Counted from the first letter of the stretch, positions 1 through 12,352 are shown. The stretch: 64,000 nt of DNA from Gyrodactylus bullatarudis (GCA_012064415.1 SSNU01000196.1:1-64000); one strand, 5' to 3'. Notes: generated by a model not told the origin, from the sequence alone. Program-made: numbers and translations.

Positions 1-1277
1 AATTAACTATAATTACTTTTGCGAAAATCTAATTTAAAAATATTTTTAATTAGAAATTTTCCCAAAATTCGTTTTTCCCCATTATCTCTGAAACTGAGAA
101 CGATATCAGGATTCTGAGAACAGATTTGGAATCGGCATAAAATTTTGATCCTGAAATTATTTACTTTTTTAACAGACCTTAAAAAGAAATTTTCCATGAC
201 CACCAGTAATTAATGGGTTTTTTAGAATTTTCAGTTAGTTAATTATTTTGAAATTAAATTAGCGCCTCATTGTGTAGGGGGATAGAAGTCTGTAATTTGT
301 CTGTTCACTTCCACTTCTGCTCTCATTCTTTTCCTTGAGGGGGGTTGGGAGGATGATTGTTGATGTGGCTTTGGTTTTGGGAGGTTCATTGGTTTGACGT
401 GATTCTTTTGAACACAGAGATTAGGCTTTTCAATTAAATTATGTGAATGTAATAATCTCTCTAGTATAAAATCTATTATGTCACATATTCGTTCTAAACT
501 TGACTATACTAAGAGTCTTCTATATTCTAATCTCCACTAATTCCAGAATGACTATTGAAAATTCTTTGATGGCCTATTTATCTTCACTACCATTATATCA
601 AATCCACCAGATTATATCTTATTCATTTAACTTTTACAAGACGCTCAAGATTCAAAAAACCTTATTTTTTATAATGATTGTCCAGATTAAATTATTTTTG
701 TCTATTATATATATTTAATAAAAATTTCTAACAAAAAAAAATCGTAATAACCTGATTGATTTTAATTTCAAATTATAAATTTTCACCAATTAACAAAACA
801 GTAATTCTGAGCGTATTCTTTATTGATCGAACTGAAACTAAACCGTTTTTATTGATTTGAAAGTGGGACCATGGCCAAAAGAAGTTTTTCAGGATCAGTA
901 TTAGACAAGAGAACTGAATATCGCCGTCAAATTTCCGACAGTTCCATCAATTGAATGAATTATCTTAATTTCATTGATTTTCAAGTACAGTAGGGAAAAT
1001 TCAAATTAATTGAAATTCAGCTCCCAAACGATAATGAGGTTATGAATTATAACAGATTTTCTTGTCTAATTCTGACCATGAAAAACTTCCTTTGACCAGA
1101 CTCCCACTTTCAATTTAATAAAGAATTTCAGATTAAAGTTCGAAAAAATCGGATTCTGACGAAAAATCGAAATATTCGTACTTCTATGTTTATGTTGGGA
1201 AAGTATTTTTTTAGATTTTAGCCGATTCATAAGCTAGACGAGTATTTACATAGAACTGATAAATGTCAACATTAACT
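1..1277. other. Non-coding flank with fold-back fragment
   Basis: No convincing gene. An inverted pair at about 848-916 and 1058-1126 matches the middle part of the family A fold-back elements (GATTTGAAAGTGGGA on one side, TCCCACTTTCAA on the other, both next to the TTAGACAAGA motif). The short ORFs here show no splice context or recognisable motif. Confidence 0.5.
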
Positions 1278-1282
1278 TTATT
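1277..1282 (-). promoter_or_regulatory. Poly(A) signal overlapping stop of the 315-aa ORF
   Basis: Minus strand reads AAAAAATAAAG, so AATAAA shares its TAA with the stop codon at 1278-1280. Position and form fit a eukaryotic polyadenylation signal, with a very short 3' UTR. Confidence 0.4.
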
Positions 1283-2225
1283 TTTTCAAATTCTGATGCC
1301 AACTATAATTGAATGTTGGCCAATGGACTTCCATACTCTGTTCCAATTCCATACTCTGTTCCACTCCCATACTTTGAACTTTTGGTTCAGTTACTGAAAA
1401 ATTCGATAACAAATTCGCACATATTTCCATCTCGCCATCATCACCACCTTCAGCCTGATCAGTTTTTACTTTTTTTTCAAAGGTACGTAGATTATCTATT
1501 CGAATTGATCTAGCTTGTATGCCAGAGCTCCAGAGAGCGTCCCGATATGACGTATTATAATCAATGTAAACATTTTCATCACTTATTTCTACCAAATTTG
1601 GATAGCAAATCTTGTGTAAAATTATAACTGTGACAATTACATTACAACCAACACTATAATATGTATTGTTCTCAGGGATATATATCTTGCAGGTTGCAAT
1701 TAAATCTGATATTGTAAAAACTAAACGCTGTCCTCTCTGTAAACATTCGTCAACCTCTTTTTTGAACTTTAGGAAATTTACAATATAATCATTACACTCT
1801 GTTAAGCGTACTAATCGGTCTGTGAAGAAATCTAATATACTATCGAGTTTAAGGAAATTAAATATCCACATGAACTTTTGTGTGAAGCTTTGAATCAAGG
1901 TGAAAACCTGATTTGTACTCAAAATGAAATTTGTTAGTTGCAGAACAAAGAAGATGTATAGAATTCTTCTAGCTACGGTTTTATCTATCAATGTCATTTC
2001 AATGGAATCAAATTTTTTATAATCAAAGTCTTCGTGCATACTCAGGATTGACAGGAGAAACTCCCTCGATTCTTCATTCTCTATTTTTTTTGATAAATTT
2101 AAAATCTTCTGATTTTGATCTTCTATCTGTTTTAAGCTTTTTAAAAGTTCATCAATAATATTGATAAACACAAAAGTGTCATTAAATTCAGTATCGTCTA
2201 AGAAATCTAATGTCGTCATAATCAA
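1278..2225 (-). CDS. Intronless hypothetical protein, 315 aa
   Basis: I do not recognise this protein. The ORF runs uninterrupted for 315 codons in DNA this AT-rich, which argues that it is or recently was coding. The N-terminal ~70 residues are acidic and helical (FLDDTEFND, EDQNQKILNLSKK). Residues about 85-130 are hydrophobic-aromatic (ILYIFFVLQLTNF, FMWIFNFL) but broken by polar residues, more like a buried helical bundle than a clear membrane segment. A mixed domain follows to about residue 245. The C-terminus has a short imperfect repeat, QSMGVEQ-SMELEQ-SMEV. No signal peptide is evident. The stop codon overlaps an AATAAA, so the 3' end looks complete. With no introns beside a many-intron gene, it could be a retrocopy, a lineage-specific gene or an unrecognised transposon gene. 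Confidence 0.6.
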   Translation of the reverse strand: MIMTTLDFLDDTEFNDTFVFINIIDELLKSLKQIEDQNQKILNLSKKIENEESREFLLSILSMHEDFDYKKFDSIEMTLIDKTVARRILYIFFVLQLTNFILSTNQVFTLIQSFTQKFMWIFNFLKLDSILDFFTDRLVRLTECNDYIVNFLKFKKEVDECLQRGQRLVFTISDLIATCKIYIPENNTYYSVGCNVIVTVIILHKICYPNLVEISDENVYIDYNTSYRDALWSSGIQARSIRIDNLRTFEKKVKTDQAEGGDDGEMEICANLLSNFSVTEPKVQSMGVEQSMELEQSMEVHWPTFNYSWHQNLKK

Positions 2226-3132
2226 AACTAACTTTGAATTTCAAAACGGTTTCTTTTTGTACATACATTAAAATGCGTCATTAGTAGAATTATTTTTTTA
2301 TAATGATAGTTTATAACTATTATTAGTTTTAAATGAAAATTTTTCTGCTGATTCTGACTCTGTGCTCAAAATTTTCCTATTTTACAAGGTTTAATTTGGG
2401 AATATTTAAAAAAGCAATATTTGTAAAACCGTGCATTTTTTAAAAGCGGAAAACAAGTTTATTCATATAAAATTTATACCATTTAAAAGAGCGGGAAATT
2501 TCACTCATGTTATTTTTAAAATTCTGTTTAAAATGAGTAAACTTGAAAAATAGTGATATTTTCTTGCAAAATTAGCAACTATTTTTGGATAAATAGATCA
2601 ATTAAAATATGCTCCGATATGAATTGTTCAGGTTTCTTGTACCAATTATCATATAAGTCTAAGTCAATTTCACAAAAAGTCAAAATTACTTTCGGTGTAT
2701 CGTAAAACTGTCCAAATGTGTTTATAGAAAATATAAGTGATTTTTTTACAGTAAATCTCTCAATTTTCATTCTATCAAATTAATTACACCTAGGTAATAT
2801 GAAGATGGGAGTTTATGATTTTTACAAAATTCTCATTTTTTTCATCTTGAAATCGATATGGAGCCAGAAAAAATCAATTTTCAAGAAAATTATAATCATG
2901 ACAAATTTAAAATCTTGAAGTAGCGCCAAACTCCAATTTTTTGAACTTTGAGTTGAAAATCTTTGCCGATTTCAACGTGCACGAGTGATCAAAAGTTGAT
3001 TTTTAGGATCCCGACTAGACGTAGAAATCAAATATGCTGAATCTGATTTTGAGAATCAATCTATCATTGTGTGAAAATTAAATTTCTGTTCTTTGATCAT
3101 TTTTCCTACTTTTAAATCGATAAAATATTGTT

Positions 3133-3566
3133 ACAGATTAGTAACCTTTAGTGTCCATAAAAAAACAGTTAATACATTATGTCAGTATTGTAGTGTTACC
3201 ACAATCGAACAGGTGTGTATCTAGTAATCATTGTGTGTATATTATAACATAATAACTATTAGAATTAGTCATAGTATGTGTAGAAGTATGTCCATCCACG
3301 CTCCTCACAAAGTACACTCATAGAAGGACTATCAATATATTAGTCACGTTCACACCTGTAATCTGAGGATATATATTGTACACGTACGATGAAAGGCCAA
3401 CCAATCAGAGATTGTTTTGCTCATAATGTAATTTTGTAATGTATTTATATCGGCATGTAAAGACTGAAGAGAATGCCTGAAATAAAGTACTTATTTCTCG
3501 ATAAATTACAGGCATCGCCTTTCTAGCATATCCAGAGTTAAAGATGAAATTAATAATCATCTCAAA
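3133..3566 (+). mobile_element. 434-bp non-autonomous hammerhead element with 14-bp TSD
   Basis: It is flanked by a perfect direct repeat GATAAAATATTGTT (3119-3132 and 3567-3580) and splits a family B fold-back element, so the limits of the insertion are clear. No ORF of note. It contains a CCAATCAGAG block near 3402 and a hammerhead ribozyme at 3435-3510. It may be a solo terminal repeat of a Penelope-like element or an independent retrozyme/SINE-like unit. Target duplication and lack of terminal inverted repeats favour retroposition. Confidence 0.6.
3435..3510 (+). ncRNA. Hammerhead ribozyme, type I, Penelope-like kind
   Basis: Core CUGAAGA (3464-3470) fits CUGANGA; GAAA is at 3479-3482. 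Helix III is AUAA...UUAU around the palindrome AAGTACTT, with predicted cleavage after the U at 3495. Inner stem I is AGA (3461-3463) with TCT (3496-3498); an outer stem I helix TGTAAT (3435-3440) pairs with ATTACA (3505-3510). GGCAU (3452-3456) in the stem-I loop is complementary to AUGCC (3473-3477) in loop II. Catalytic positions G5, A6, G8, A9, G12, A13 and A14 are present. The short inner stem I (3 bp) makes activity uncertain. Confidence 0.7.
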
Positions 3567-3759
3567 GATAAAATATTGTTGATTCCAGATACCTGAAAAT
3601 GGACAAATTTATCAAATTTTTTATGATGATAATCAGTTTTCTCGTCTTATTTCGATAAATCGAATCGGTAAAAAAATTCAATAATTTTGTAAACAAAAAG
3701 GTTTAAAAGTGAAAAAAAATCTTTTTTCGTTTCTAATTCAATTTAAAAATGTATTTTTT

Positions 3760-4080
3760 TTAAATGAGCAATTTTAAGCGAATAAATTCATTTTGTCGAA
3801 TTTTGAACTGAAATTTTTCATTGATTTGAAAATGACAGAATGATCTAAGGATGTCAAATTTTCGTCAGTTCAATCATTTTTGAGAGTTTCAATAAAATTT
3901 CATTGATTTTCAAGTAGTGAGAAAATGATCAAGAAATCGAAATTAAATTCCCATACGATAATCAGGTGAAGCATTAGAACAGATTTGGGATAAGTGATGT
4001 TCTGGTTTTATCTTGATCGTAAAAATATCTTTACAAACACCCTACCACTTTCAAATAAAAAAACGGGACTTTGAAATTTG
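3760..4080. repeat. Fold-back interior fragment
   Basis: Interior segments of the family A fold-back (CATTGATTTGAAAATGACAGA, TTTCATTGATTTTCAAGTAG, AAATTAAATTCCCATACGATAAT and ACCACTTTCAAATAAAAAA in inverted arrangement) without recognisable ends. A relic. Confidence 0.4.
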
Positions 4081-5575
4081 AATTATGAACATGTTTTACT
4101 TAAAAATAATTTATTTTCAGATATTTTTTCTTCAAGTAAGCAACATGAGTAGGATTATAAAAATTTAAACTCAGGGTTCATATTTTTCTAAAATATATTT
4201 CCTTCTTTTAATGATTAAGTCTATTTATTATAAGTTTGCTATAATATTTTATTGCTTTTTTAATAAAATAATCAAGAAAATCTTTGTTGTTCATCAGAAG
4301 ATTCTTCTAAATCACATGACAATGTAAGAACCAGTTCCTGTATTTCATTCACATATGGAAATTGTCAATCTTTTTTCTGATTGCAAACACCAAATAACTT
4401 TAATATCATATGGAAAATCCTCCTGTCTCGATTGATCCTCTTTGTTAAACCTCTTTTTCAACAGTAAAAATTAAGGCTTCGTCTCTTGAGAGAATTGAAA
4501 TTGATCTGATTCCGAAAAAACCGACATATAAGAGAATTTTAAGGCTTAAAAACAATTCAAATATCTTGTACTTTGAAATAAGGATCGATCAACAAAAAAT
4601 CAAGGGTTAGATCTAAATAGGAGATAATTGGTCGGCAATTTTTCTGATTTGCACTCTTATTGGTTTCATACTAATTTGGGAGTGGATTTCCCTGTTCTTG
4701 ACCAATCGTATACAAAATCGTATAAAATGAATAGAAAACTTACAAGTCTCAAGGTACGATGCCAATAAAGGAATTATTGAAGCCGTCAAGAGTAACAAGA
4801 TTAACTGTGGCATACATGATAAATTTTATGATAACTTTAAATTTGTTGACTGGCTCTAGCAGCATCAAGGGGTAATAGCTAGGGTTTTTTTACTATTTTC
4901 TTTTTCATTCTAAATTTCATTTTATTGTAAATCCCTTAGTAGATCAAGCACTTGGGTCTGATCGAATCTGAAAAATAAATAAATAATTCTAAAGATGACA
5001 AGGTTACGCCAAGGGTTTCACATTAAAAGATCTAGTTAAATCGCTTAACCTTTAATCTTTCATTCTAATGTTTATTTTATTTACATTTTACTAGTCTGGA
5101 TCAATATCATGTAAAAATATATTAAACTTTATCAGCTGTGGAAATAATAAAGTTTAAATAATCGAGTAGCTACTCTCGAGTAAGAACATGAAATTATCGA
5201 TAGATTATTCAATCACTATTTTTAAAGGTGTTTTATCTTGTCCTAAAATTACATCACGTGAGCAATCCAACATATGAATTTATAACAGGAATTAAAAAGA
5301 GAACATTCTTATCCTTACTGCCTATTGAGAGACATGAAGACAAATGTTTTATATCCAGACTTTTTTATGCTTAGCTACAATTTGTTGGCAGAATGAGAAA
5401 TTTTTTGTTTTATTCCCAATTATACCTCGAGATACTTGATTCACAATTAAACATGAGTTAATACAACAGTTGGGAACTACTTTCCTAAAAACTAGATAAA
5501 TTGAATCATTCTCAGGAATAATATCTTTAAGTCGAAATCTCTGAGAACAAAGTTGAAAATGTATCTTGAATATAT

Positions 5576-5935
5576 AAAGCTAATTGATGTGAAGTTGGAA
5601 ATCTACGATTTTTTCATCAACAATTCGAATTTTTTAAAGATTTTTTAGAATTCCACTCACGTTGCCCACTTTCTTGAAGTTTGAACTGAGAATTTTTATT
5701 GATTTGAAAGTTGGAAGGTGATCAAAAGAGTTTTTTCAAGATCAGGATTATACAAGAAAATCAATTCAACTGAATCTTATCTGATGCATAACCTCATTAT
5801 CGTTTGGGAGCTGAAAATCGATTTTTTGATCATTTTCACTACTTGAGAATCAATGAAATTTCGATAATTCGAAGTTTATCGAAAAATAGGGAGTAATCTT
5901 TCGCCCGTTTATGGTGTTTTCCTAAAATCTCTACC
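5576..5935. repeat. Half of a family A fold-back element
   Basis: Begins AAGCTAATTGATGTGAAGTT and continues through the family A arm (AAATCTACGA, CATCAACAATTCGAATTTTT, TCACGTTGCCCACTTTC) to a central segment. The mirrored right arm present in other copies is absent here, so the element is truncated. Confidence 0.55.
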
Positions 5936-7101
5936 ATATTTGTTTTCTGTTATGATAGGAGAAGTCGACGAATAACTTTTATGAATATAGGATAAAGATT
6001 AGTATCTGGAACGTTTATGCTTTGGATAATATCTGGTATGATCTTTTAAGTTTAAATTAAATCCTCCGTATCCTCCACCGTTTAACTAAAGGAATAAACA
6101 TACATGTAATTATAAATTTAAAGATTATATAATTATATCAGTTTTGCCTGTAAAATTTTCATTCAGAAAAATAACATTTGTTTCCCCTCACACATTGAAA
6201 TCAACAAAAGAATTTCAACTAAAAGAAAAAACAATCGAGCCTGCTCGAAATTTAGAACTTAATTTTCGACCTTTTTTCTTAAAATGGTAAGGTGTGCCTT
6301 GTGTAAAAACAATAAATTCCTAAATTCATTGAATAGAGTTCTAGAAATCATCAACTGGGTTAGAGATTTTATCTATCAAACGAGAAAGATCGATAAGGTC
6401 TTTTCTTCCATCAATTGCTCTTGTGAAGTGATACGATAATTATTATAGAGGGTCTTCTAACGCTAACAATTGAAAAAAAATATCTAGACAACATTTACTG
6501 ATAATTGTTTGCTATTGATTGATTAAATGATAAACAAAATGTATTCAGTGAATATACGATCTTCAAAGAATGTATTATTAAAAGTAGATTTAATAGGAAT
6601 AACACCAAAGCTACTTCCAGACTTTTCTGTAGTGCGATAGTAAAGTGCTTTCCTCAGTTTATGAGACGGTTTTTTCCAGGTAACGTTGATAAGTTATCAA
6701 TAGGGCAATAAATTTGGGATTTTTCATACATGTTGCATGTTTCCTTTTCAATGATGTTTTATTATTCAAGGGTAAATACAGTCTCTCTAAAATTACTTTT
6801 GATCTAATCATTGCTGAATATTACTCAACCCTTTCAGCGCCAATGAAATCTTAAATTCAGCAAAGCAAAATGTTATCCCCATTTATTGTCAAATATTCAA
6901 GAGTAGCCTTATTCTTGAGGAATTCATTGAGAGGATTTAGAAATCATGTGAATATTGAATAATTTAGCTCAGAGAAATTTTTCAGAGAAGTTTCTAAAAA
7001 TCTAGGTTTGAGTTCGATTTCCAGTTTCCAAGACAAAATCAGAATTCATTGACAAAATTTCAATTAATATCTGTTTATACTAATTCAGATCTAATTGATA
7101 C

Positions 7102-7364
7102 TACAGTTGTACCACTATAAAAGATGTAACAAACCTATCCCTATCCTCTCTGCCCCTTTTCAAGTAGAGAAAAATTATGTATGGCTACTATAAAGTAGTT
7201 TTATAAGTGTCAAATTTTCCAAAAAAATAAAATTCACTCAAGTTTGATTCATTCGATTCACTTATAAACCTACTTTATAGTAGCCATGCATAATTTTTCT
7301 CAACTTTAAAGGGGCAGAAAAGAGAGGGATAGGTTTGTTACAGCTTTTATAGAGGTACAACTTT
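7102..7364. repeat. Inverted-repeat element, ~105-bp arms
   Basis: Arms 7102-7208 and 7257-7364 are about 90% identical in inverted orientation. Both begin AGTTGTACC and contain TGTAACAAACCTATCCCT and TGGCTACTATAAAGTAG, with a ~48-bp spacer. It is unrelated in sequence to the A/B/C fold-back families. Transcription would give a hairpin of ~100 bp. Confidence 0.7.
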
Positions 7365-7660
7365 ATATCTTTCAAATTTAACAAAAAAGTTGAGAATTCC
7401 TTTATTATCTAAACCCTCTAGATATTTGAGACTCTATTAGCTTCTCTAAATTAATACTGTAAATTAAGTTTTTACATACTATTTTATTCTTTCTAAATTG
7501 GACGACGAATTCCTAATCTTTGATAAAAAAATAGCTCTGTCATCGGTCCAAAGTTGAAAAAATCAAAATAGTTATTGTATTCTTTTCACTGATTTATCTC
7601 TAAAATATGAAAAAGTAATTTTCGATTGAAACTTTGAGTATTTCAATTAAATTAAACATG

Positions 7661-7820
7661 GAGCTTTACTCGATGAATTTGGGAATTCATGATTTTTACA
7701 AGAACCTCATTTTTTCATCAAGAAAATTTTTTAATATTTTTTGGTAACCTATTCAAAAGGTACACTGATTTAAGAAAAAAAATCGATTTTGACTCAATAA
7801 AATAAGTCTTATAAGTTATA
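7661..7820. repeat. Half of a family C fold-back element
   Basis: Reads AGCTTTACTCGATGAATTTG then GGGAATTCATGATTTTTACA, the same terminus as the full family C copy at 36784-37493. Only the left arm is recognisable. Confidence 0.5.
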
Positions 7821-9725
7821 ACAGAAGAAGAATGATTCTAGATATTTCTAATTATAATTATAATTGAAATTAAGAAAACTACTTATCCTATTTACAAAAA
7901 TCCAGTGAAGAGAAATTTTAAAAATTCAAAAGTATATCGTATGGTTATTGAGGAATTAATCACCAAAGAAATTCAAGTGTTATATAAGTAATTTGATACT
8001 CTACTCTCTGCTTATTTTCTCGTTATCTGTCGAGTAAATTTTAATTAAGAATGATGGACCTTTTATTTCATAAATAATTGATTGGCTTATATAAAAAAAC
8101 ATAGCAAGACCTTTGGTGGGAAAAAATATTCGACGAAAGGAAAAATAAGGAATTTTTTGTTGTATTAGAGTTGATGCAAAATGTTCTGTACACCAGTAGA
8201 ATCCTCTCAAGAAACTGGATTAGATTTTGACTCAAATCGTAAATTTAAAAAATTCATCTCCACTAGATACTGAACTAGAGATTCATCATTTTAAAAATCT
8301 CAAAAAAGCTTCATTAAATTCAATCTGAGGAAGAACAACTGTAAAATTTCTTACCTGTCTAGTACATATTTAAGCAATAAAGAATCGTTTCAGCAATAGC
8401 ACACACATTTTTGACACGAAATCTTCTTGTTCTTGTTTAGTTTTACACTTTTCGACTTCTAAATCTATTAGAGGATTTTTCTTATAGAAATGATTTTGAA
8501 AATACCTCTCACAAGATATTCTTACTGATAAATAATTCTCTATTGTACATATTGCTTTAGGATATTTTGTAAAAGATTATTGGCAACATTCAACTATAGA
8601 CTGAAAATTCCCTTTGATCGTAGATTGAAAATTTTTTATCACTTTTTCAAATCTGCTACATTTCATATTTTAAAGAAGGAAACATTATTTGCAATTAAGC
8701 CTTGAAAACCCAATATAAATATAATCTTGGATTCCTCATGAGAAACCCAGAAAAGAAAATTTCTCATTCATTTTTAGATTCAAATGAAATTTAAGAGTAA
8801 AAGCTGAAACACGGATTTCACATAAATTCTAATAAATGTCTCAAAGGATCTAAAGTATATTGATAATGAAGATAATAATTTAAACTGTTTTGAAGAAAAA
8901 TAACGAATAAAATGTGAGCTGAATAAATACGAAAACTCTTGTATAAAAAATTTTTATTCCAATTGTTTATTCCTAAGTTTTTAGATAAAATTGAAGAGAA
9001 TTCAGGTTAAAAGCGTACTATTTCAGTACCGAAACGTCTGGAAGAGGTTTTAGAAAAAGGTTGGTTAAATTCCAACTAAATCTACTTTTACTAATATTTC
9101 TTGAAAATCACAGAAAATATGCTCGGAATCCTGGTTTCATTGGTTAAGAGTTACTTTCTCAGTATTCAAGAATTCGATCAAAACTATCTTTTATAATTTC
9201 ATTTACTTTTTCTATCCTATTGACTCAACAAGATAAATATCTAATTTCAAAAAAAAATTTTAAAACAATATTTTCATTCGGATGTAGAACAGGACGAGTT
9301 TCAGTTTTTCTTGAGAATTTCGATTATCTTCTCATAGAAATCTGATCTATTGATACTGACTAATTTATTACATTTCTTGCATTTATAATCAATACATAAA
9401 ACCTAACGAGTTCTATACTATAGTATAGTAATTGTGATATATCATAACGTGAATAAATAAGTTATAGATTGTACATTTAATATGTTGTATGTTGTATAAA
9501 AAGTTTTTAATTCTTTATTGAGATTTGTATAGTGTAAAAAATAACCTGTGAATATATATTATATATTAATTACTTTTAAAAATACAAAAGTTATGTATTA
9601 TATCTTATTATTTTATTGCGTTTCTTGAGAATTATAGAACAATAACAATACATGTATTGCTGAGATATTATTAAAAGAAAAAACAATGTTCACCAATTTT
9701 CAACTGAGACCTTTATTCTTTTCAG

Positions 9726-11088
9726 ATCCCAAATAAAAGGTGTCGATATCTAGGGAAAATGTTATCCAGTCTTAATGAAGAAAGAATAACTGATAAATGT
9801 TGTTCTAAAACCCTGCTATGTAAATGTCTACGTCCAATGAGGAGTTTTGATGAAGAATCCGAAGCCCATCCAATAAGGACAGAACACGTCTATTGTGATC
9901 TCTCTGGTCTTAGTAATTTCAAAGGGGATATGATAATGATGAATGATTTCGGCATCATGACTGGAATTGACCAATATCTTAGTTCAAATAACAATAGCAA
10001 TAATAATAGTGATACTGAAAATAGCCAATTGAAAAGCACTCTAACCAATAGTAATCGCCCACCACCTATACCAAGCCATAGATGTAATAGACATGAATCA
10101 ACCAATCAAAATGGTTCTTGTCTACAATCTAATGAGGCATCAAAGCATATTTATCATATTCTGAACAATAAAAATAGGAATACGAATCCCTCTGAAGAAA
10201 AGAAGGAGGATTACTCTGAAATAGCTAGTGAAAGCAACGAGGACGCCGATACTGATCAAAATGTCCAGATAAATCACATTTTGAAAGAAATAATTTCGAA
10301 TTACTCTGAGAATTTCAAGAGTGACAGCAATAATCTGAAAGATTTGAGCATTTCTCATAATTTGAATAATCAAGAGTTGGAGGACAGCGTTGATGTTCCT
10401 CTGATTGAAAACTATCTAAGTTTAATTGAAAACCATTGCCCAAGGGGAACCAATAACTATGAGAATGAACCTTCCAGTGAGCCCAATCTAAACCATTCAC
10501 CTATGTTAAAGAAGCAAGAATATTCTAGTGATTTGAAGTTGGACCAAGTCCTGGAGGAGTTGAACGATTTGAATAGAACTGTGAAAAAATATCAGACAAT
10601 GAATTCTGAGTTATCCCAGGTTAAAAGGTCTTCCTCCGCGAGAAGAAACCATTGCTCACAATCACATGGTGATCTGCGGCATAGCTTCATAAATGATGAC
10701 AACGATGTTCATTTCGGGACAAATAGTAATTCCAGAGAGCACTATCTCTACCAGGAGTTTGTAGATCCCCCAGAAATGGGCGATATGTATAGAGATCGGG
10801 TGTTGGATTTAACTCTAGGGGGAAGTTGTAACAGTATCATCAAATTTGATAAGCCAATGCCGGTTTTTTCTCCCAAGGTCATTCACCAGGCGACAATAAG
10901 AGAGAATACAGAGCCAAAGTTGAATTTGAGACGATCCCCAAGCCCTCCATTGATAGAGCCGAGGCCCCCAGTTAGAATACCCTATCCAGAAATGCCAAGA
11001 CCTCCAACCCCGCCAAATATTGATACGAGACCTGTGGGTGCTGTCCATTGGTGCCGAGGGGAAAAAGGTGGATGTGCTGGCGTCGAAT
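9726..11088 (+). CDS. Tensin exon 1 of model: N-terminal region
   Basis: From the ATG at 9759 this exon gives 443 residues and ends in phase 1 (GAA T) at the donor GTGAGT. It is Ser/Asn-rich and low in complexity (NNNSNNNSD), with proline-rich stretches (NRPPPIPS, PSPPLIEPRPP, PRPPTPPN) that could bind SH3 or WW domains, and an acidic middle. The reading frame is open upstream to a pyrimidine-rich acceptor (TTATTCTTTTCAG, AG at 9724-9725) with a stop only at 9705-9707. This can be a 5'-UTR-containing first coding exon or an internal exon reading IPNKRCRYLGKM. No folded domain is recognised; assignment to tensin rests on in-frame splicing to exon 2, 19 kb downstream. Confidence 0.7.
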
Positions 11089-11907
11089 GTGAGTAGTTGA
11101 ATCATTTCTCTAAAAAAATCAAATTTTAAGTCTCATCTTTAAGACTCACTCGTAAGGAAAAAGTGGGAATTTTGGCCAAAAATCTTAAATATTTTTTCTT
11201 TTCATGAATTAAGGGGCTTCTTGTCTTTTTAATACCAACTCATCATTGAGGTTTTCATGAAATAGTTTCACTCTGGTGACAGTCATAGATTTTAATTTTC
11301 TAGCGGTAAATATTAAACGATATTCCTCCTGATTTCATGAATTAAGCAAATTTTTGTATAAACAGTAAGTAAGGGTTTACATATTTTTTATCGGATTTTG
11401 TATTATTTACACTTAAAGCCTATCTAATCCATTAGACAAAAAGACTGCTTTAAAGTACAGTATGATATTTACCATTTAAAAAAAATTTAATTAAAAATTA
11501 ATTGAAGAAAATTTGAATTCATCACAAGATGGGTAAATATTTATTCGTCGTTTTTTTCCTTTCATTAGGTATGATTGAAAACTATCAAAGAATAAATAAA
11601 ATATCTTGAAATTTGAAAAAAATCAATAAAGTCAGTCTTGTTATTTTTCCATATTTAAATCAAAACCTAAAACAATTTTACTATACTGCATCATTATAGG
11701 AGAGATACTTTTCGAAAAAGTCTTAGAAGTTGAACAATATTTAGATGTAGATATGAGAATAAAATTCAGCTTTCTAATGTTTAAGTTGTAACTCAGATTG
11801 GAATTAAAGTGACAAGAATTCACTTTTTTCCTAATTTTATCATGCTCAACAATGAGTCAACATTCTTAAATAAGAATTTCAGCTTTTTCCTATTATATAT
11901 TATTTAT

Positions 11908-12352
11908 TAGAGTTGGACGAAATTTTCCAAAATTACTCGAATCGATAAGTTTAATCTTCCAGTATTGTAATGATATAATTGCTTCAAAATAACCTTTTTA
12001 TACTTTTGGAATAAGACAATTGACATATTGAAAACGGTTTTTGACCGAACAAAATTGTAATATTCATGAAAAATAAGAGATATTCCATTTTTAACTATTG
12101 AAAAAACAATTCAAATTGGATTCAAGTAATTTTTGTAACTTTTCTGTAAAATACAATGTGGATTCAAATTAAAATTATGAAAATAAAACATTAATAAAAC
12201 GTTTATAATTTGAAAATTTTCACAATTTTTTTAGAAGCATATAAAAGGTATTTTTAAGCGAAATTTGCTGGAATAATATTAAAATACTTGAGCTCAAATT
12301 TATCATATCGATGGCCGATTTGAGTAATTTTTGAAAATTTCATCCAACTCTA
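11908..12352. mobile_element. 445-bp TIR element (MITE)
   Basis: Termini TAGAGTTGGACGAAATTTTC and, inverted at the right end, TAGAGTTGGATGAAATTTTC, with about 45 bp of similar inverted sequence (GAATCGAT / ATCGATGG). A TAG-type terminus is compatible with a hAT-like non-autonomous element, but I see no clear 8-bp target duplication. Its interior (AAAGGTATTTTTAAGCGAAA) is related to sequence near 55000-55060 in the palindrome. Confidence 0.6.

Larger units (their letters stand above)
2790..3665. mobile_element. Fold-back element, family B, interrupted by a ribozyme unit
   Basis: It starts CTAGGTAATATGAAGATGGG, followed by the family core (TTTATGATTTTTACAAAATTCTC). The interior matches the full family B copy at 42471-43118, including TTAGGATCCCGACTAGACG and GAATCAATCTATCAT. 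The element breaks at 3132 and resumes after 3566 with CCTGAAAATGGACAAATTTATC and TTTTCTCGTCTTATT, which are collinear in the 42 kb copy. The right terminal arm is missing. Confidence 0.65.
2226..9725. other. Repeat-rich intergenic region upstream of tensin
   Basis: Apart from the elements listed separately, I see no supported gene. No exon resembling the tensin PTP/C2 (PTEN-like) domain was recognised, though short exons could be missed. A CCGAAACGTCTGG motif near 9028-9040, preceded by a GUAC...GUAC hairpin, resembles a decayed hammerhead or Penelope-like terminus, but the CUGANGA half is missing. Confidence 0.4.

Noticed and set aside
9005..9050. Fifth hammerhead (GUAC hairpin followed by CGAAACGTCTGG)
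   Set aside because: No CUGANGA on the 5' side and no stem I; too decayed to annotate.
9890..11105. Four minus-strand ORFs
   Set aside because: Shadows of the tensin N-terminal exon; hydrophobic or Trp-rich compositions expected from reverse reading of Asn/Pro-rich codons.
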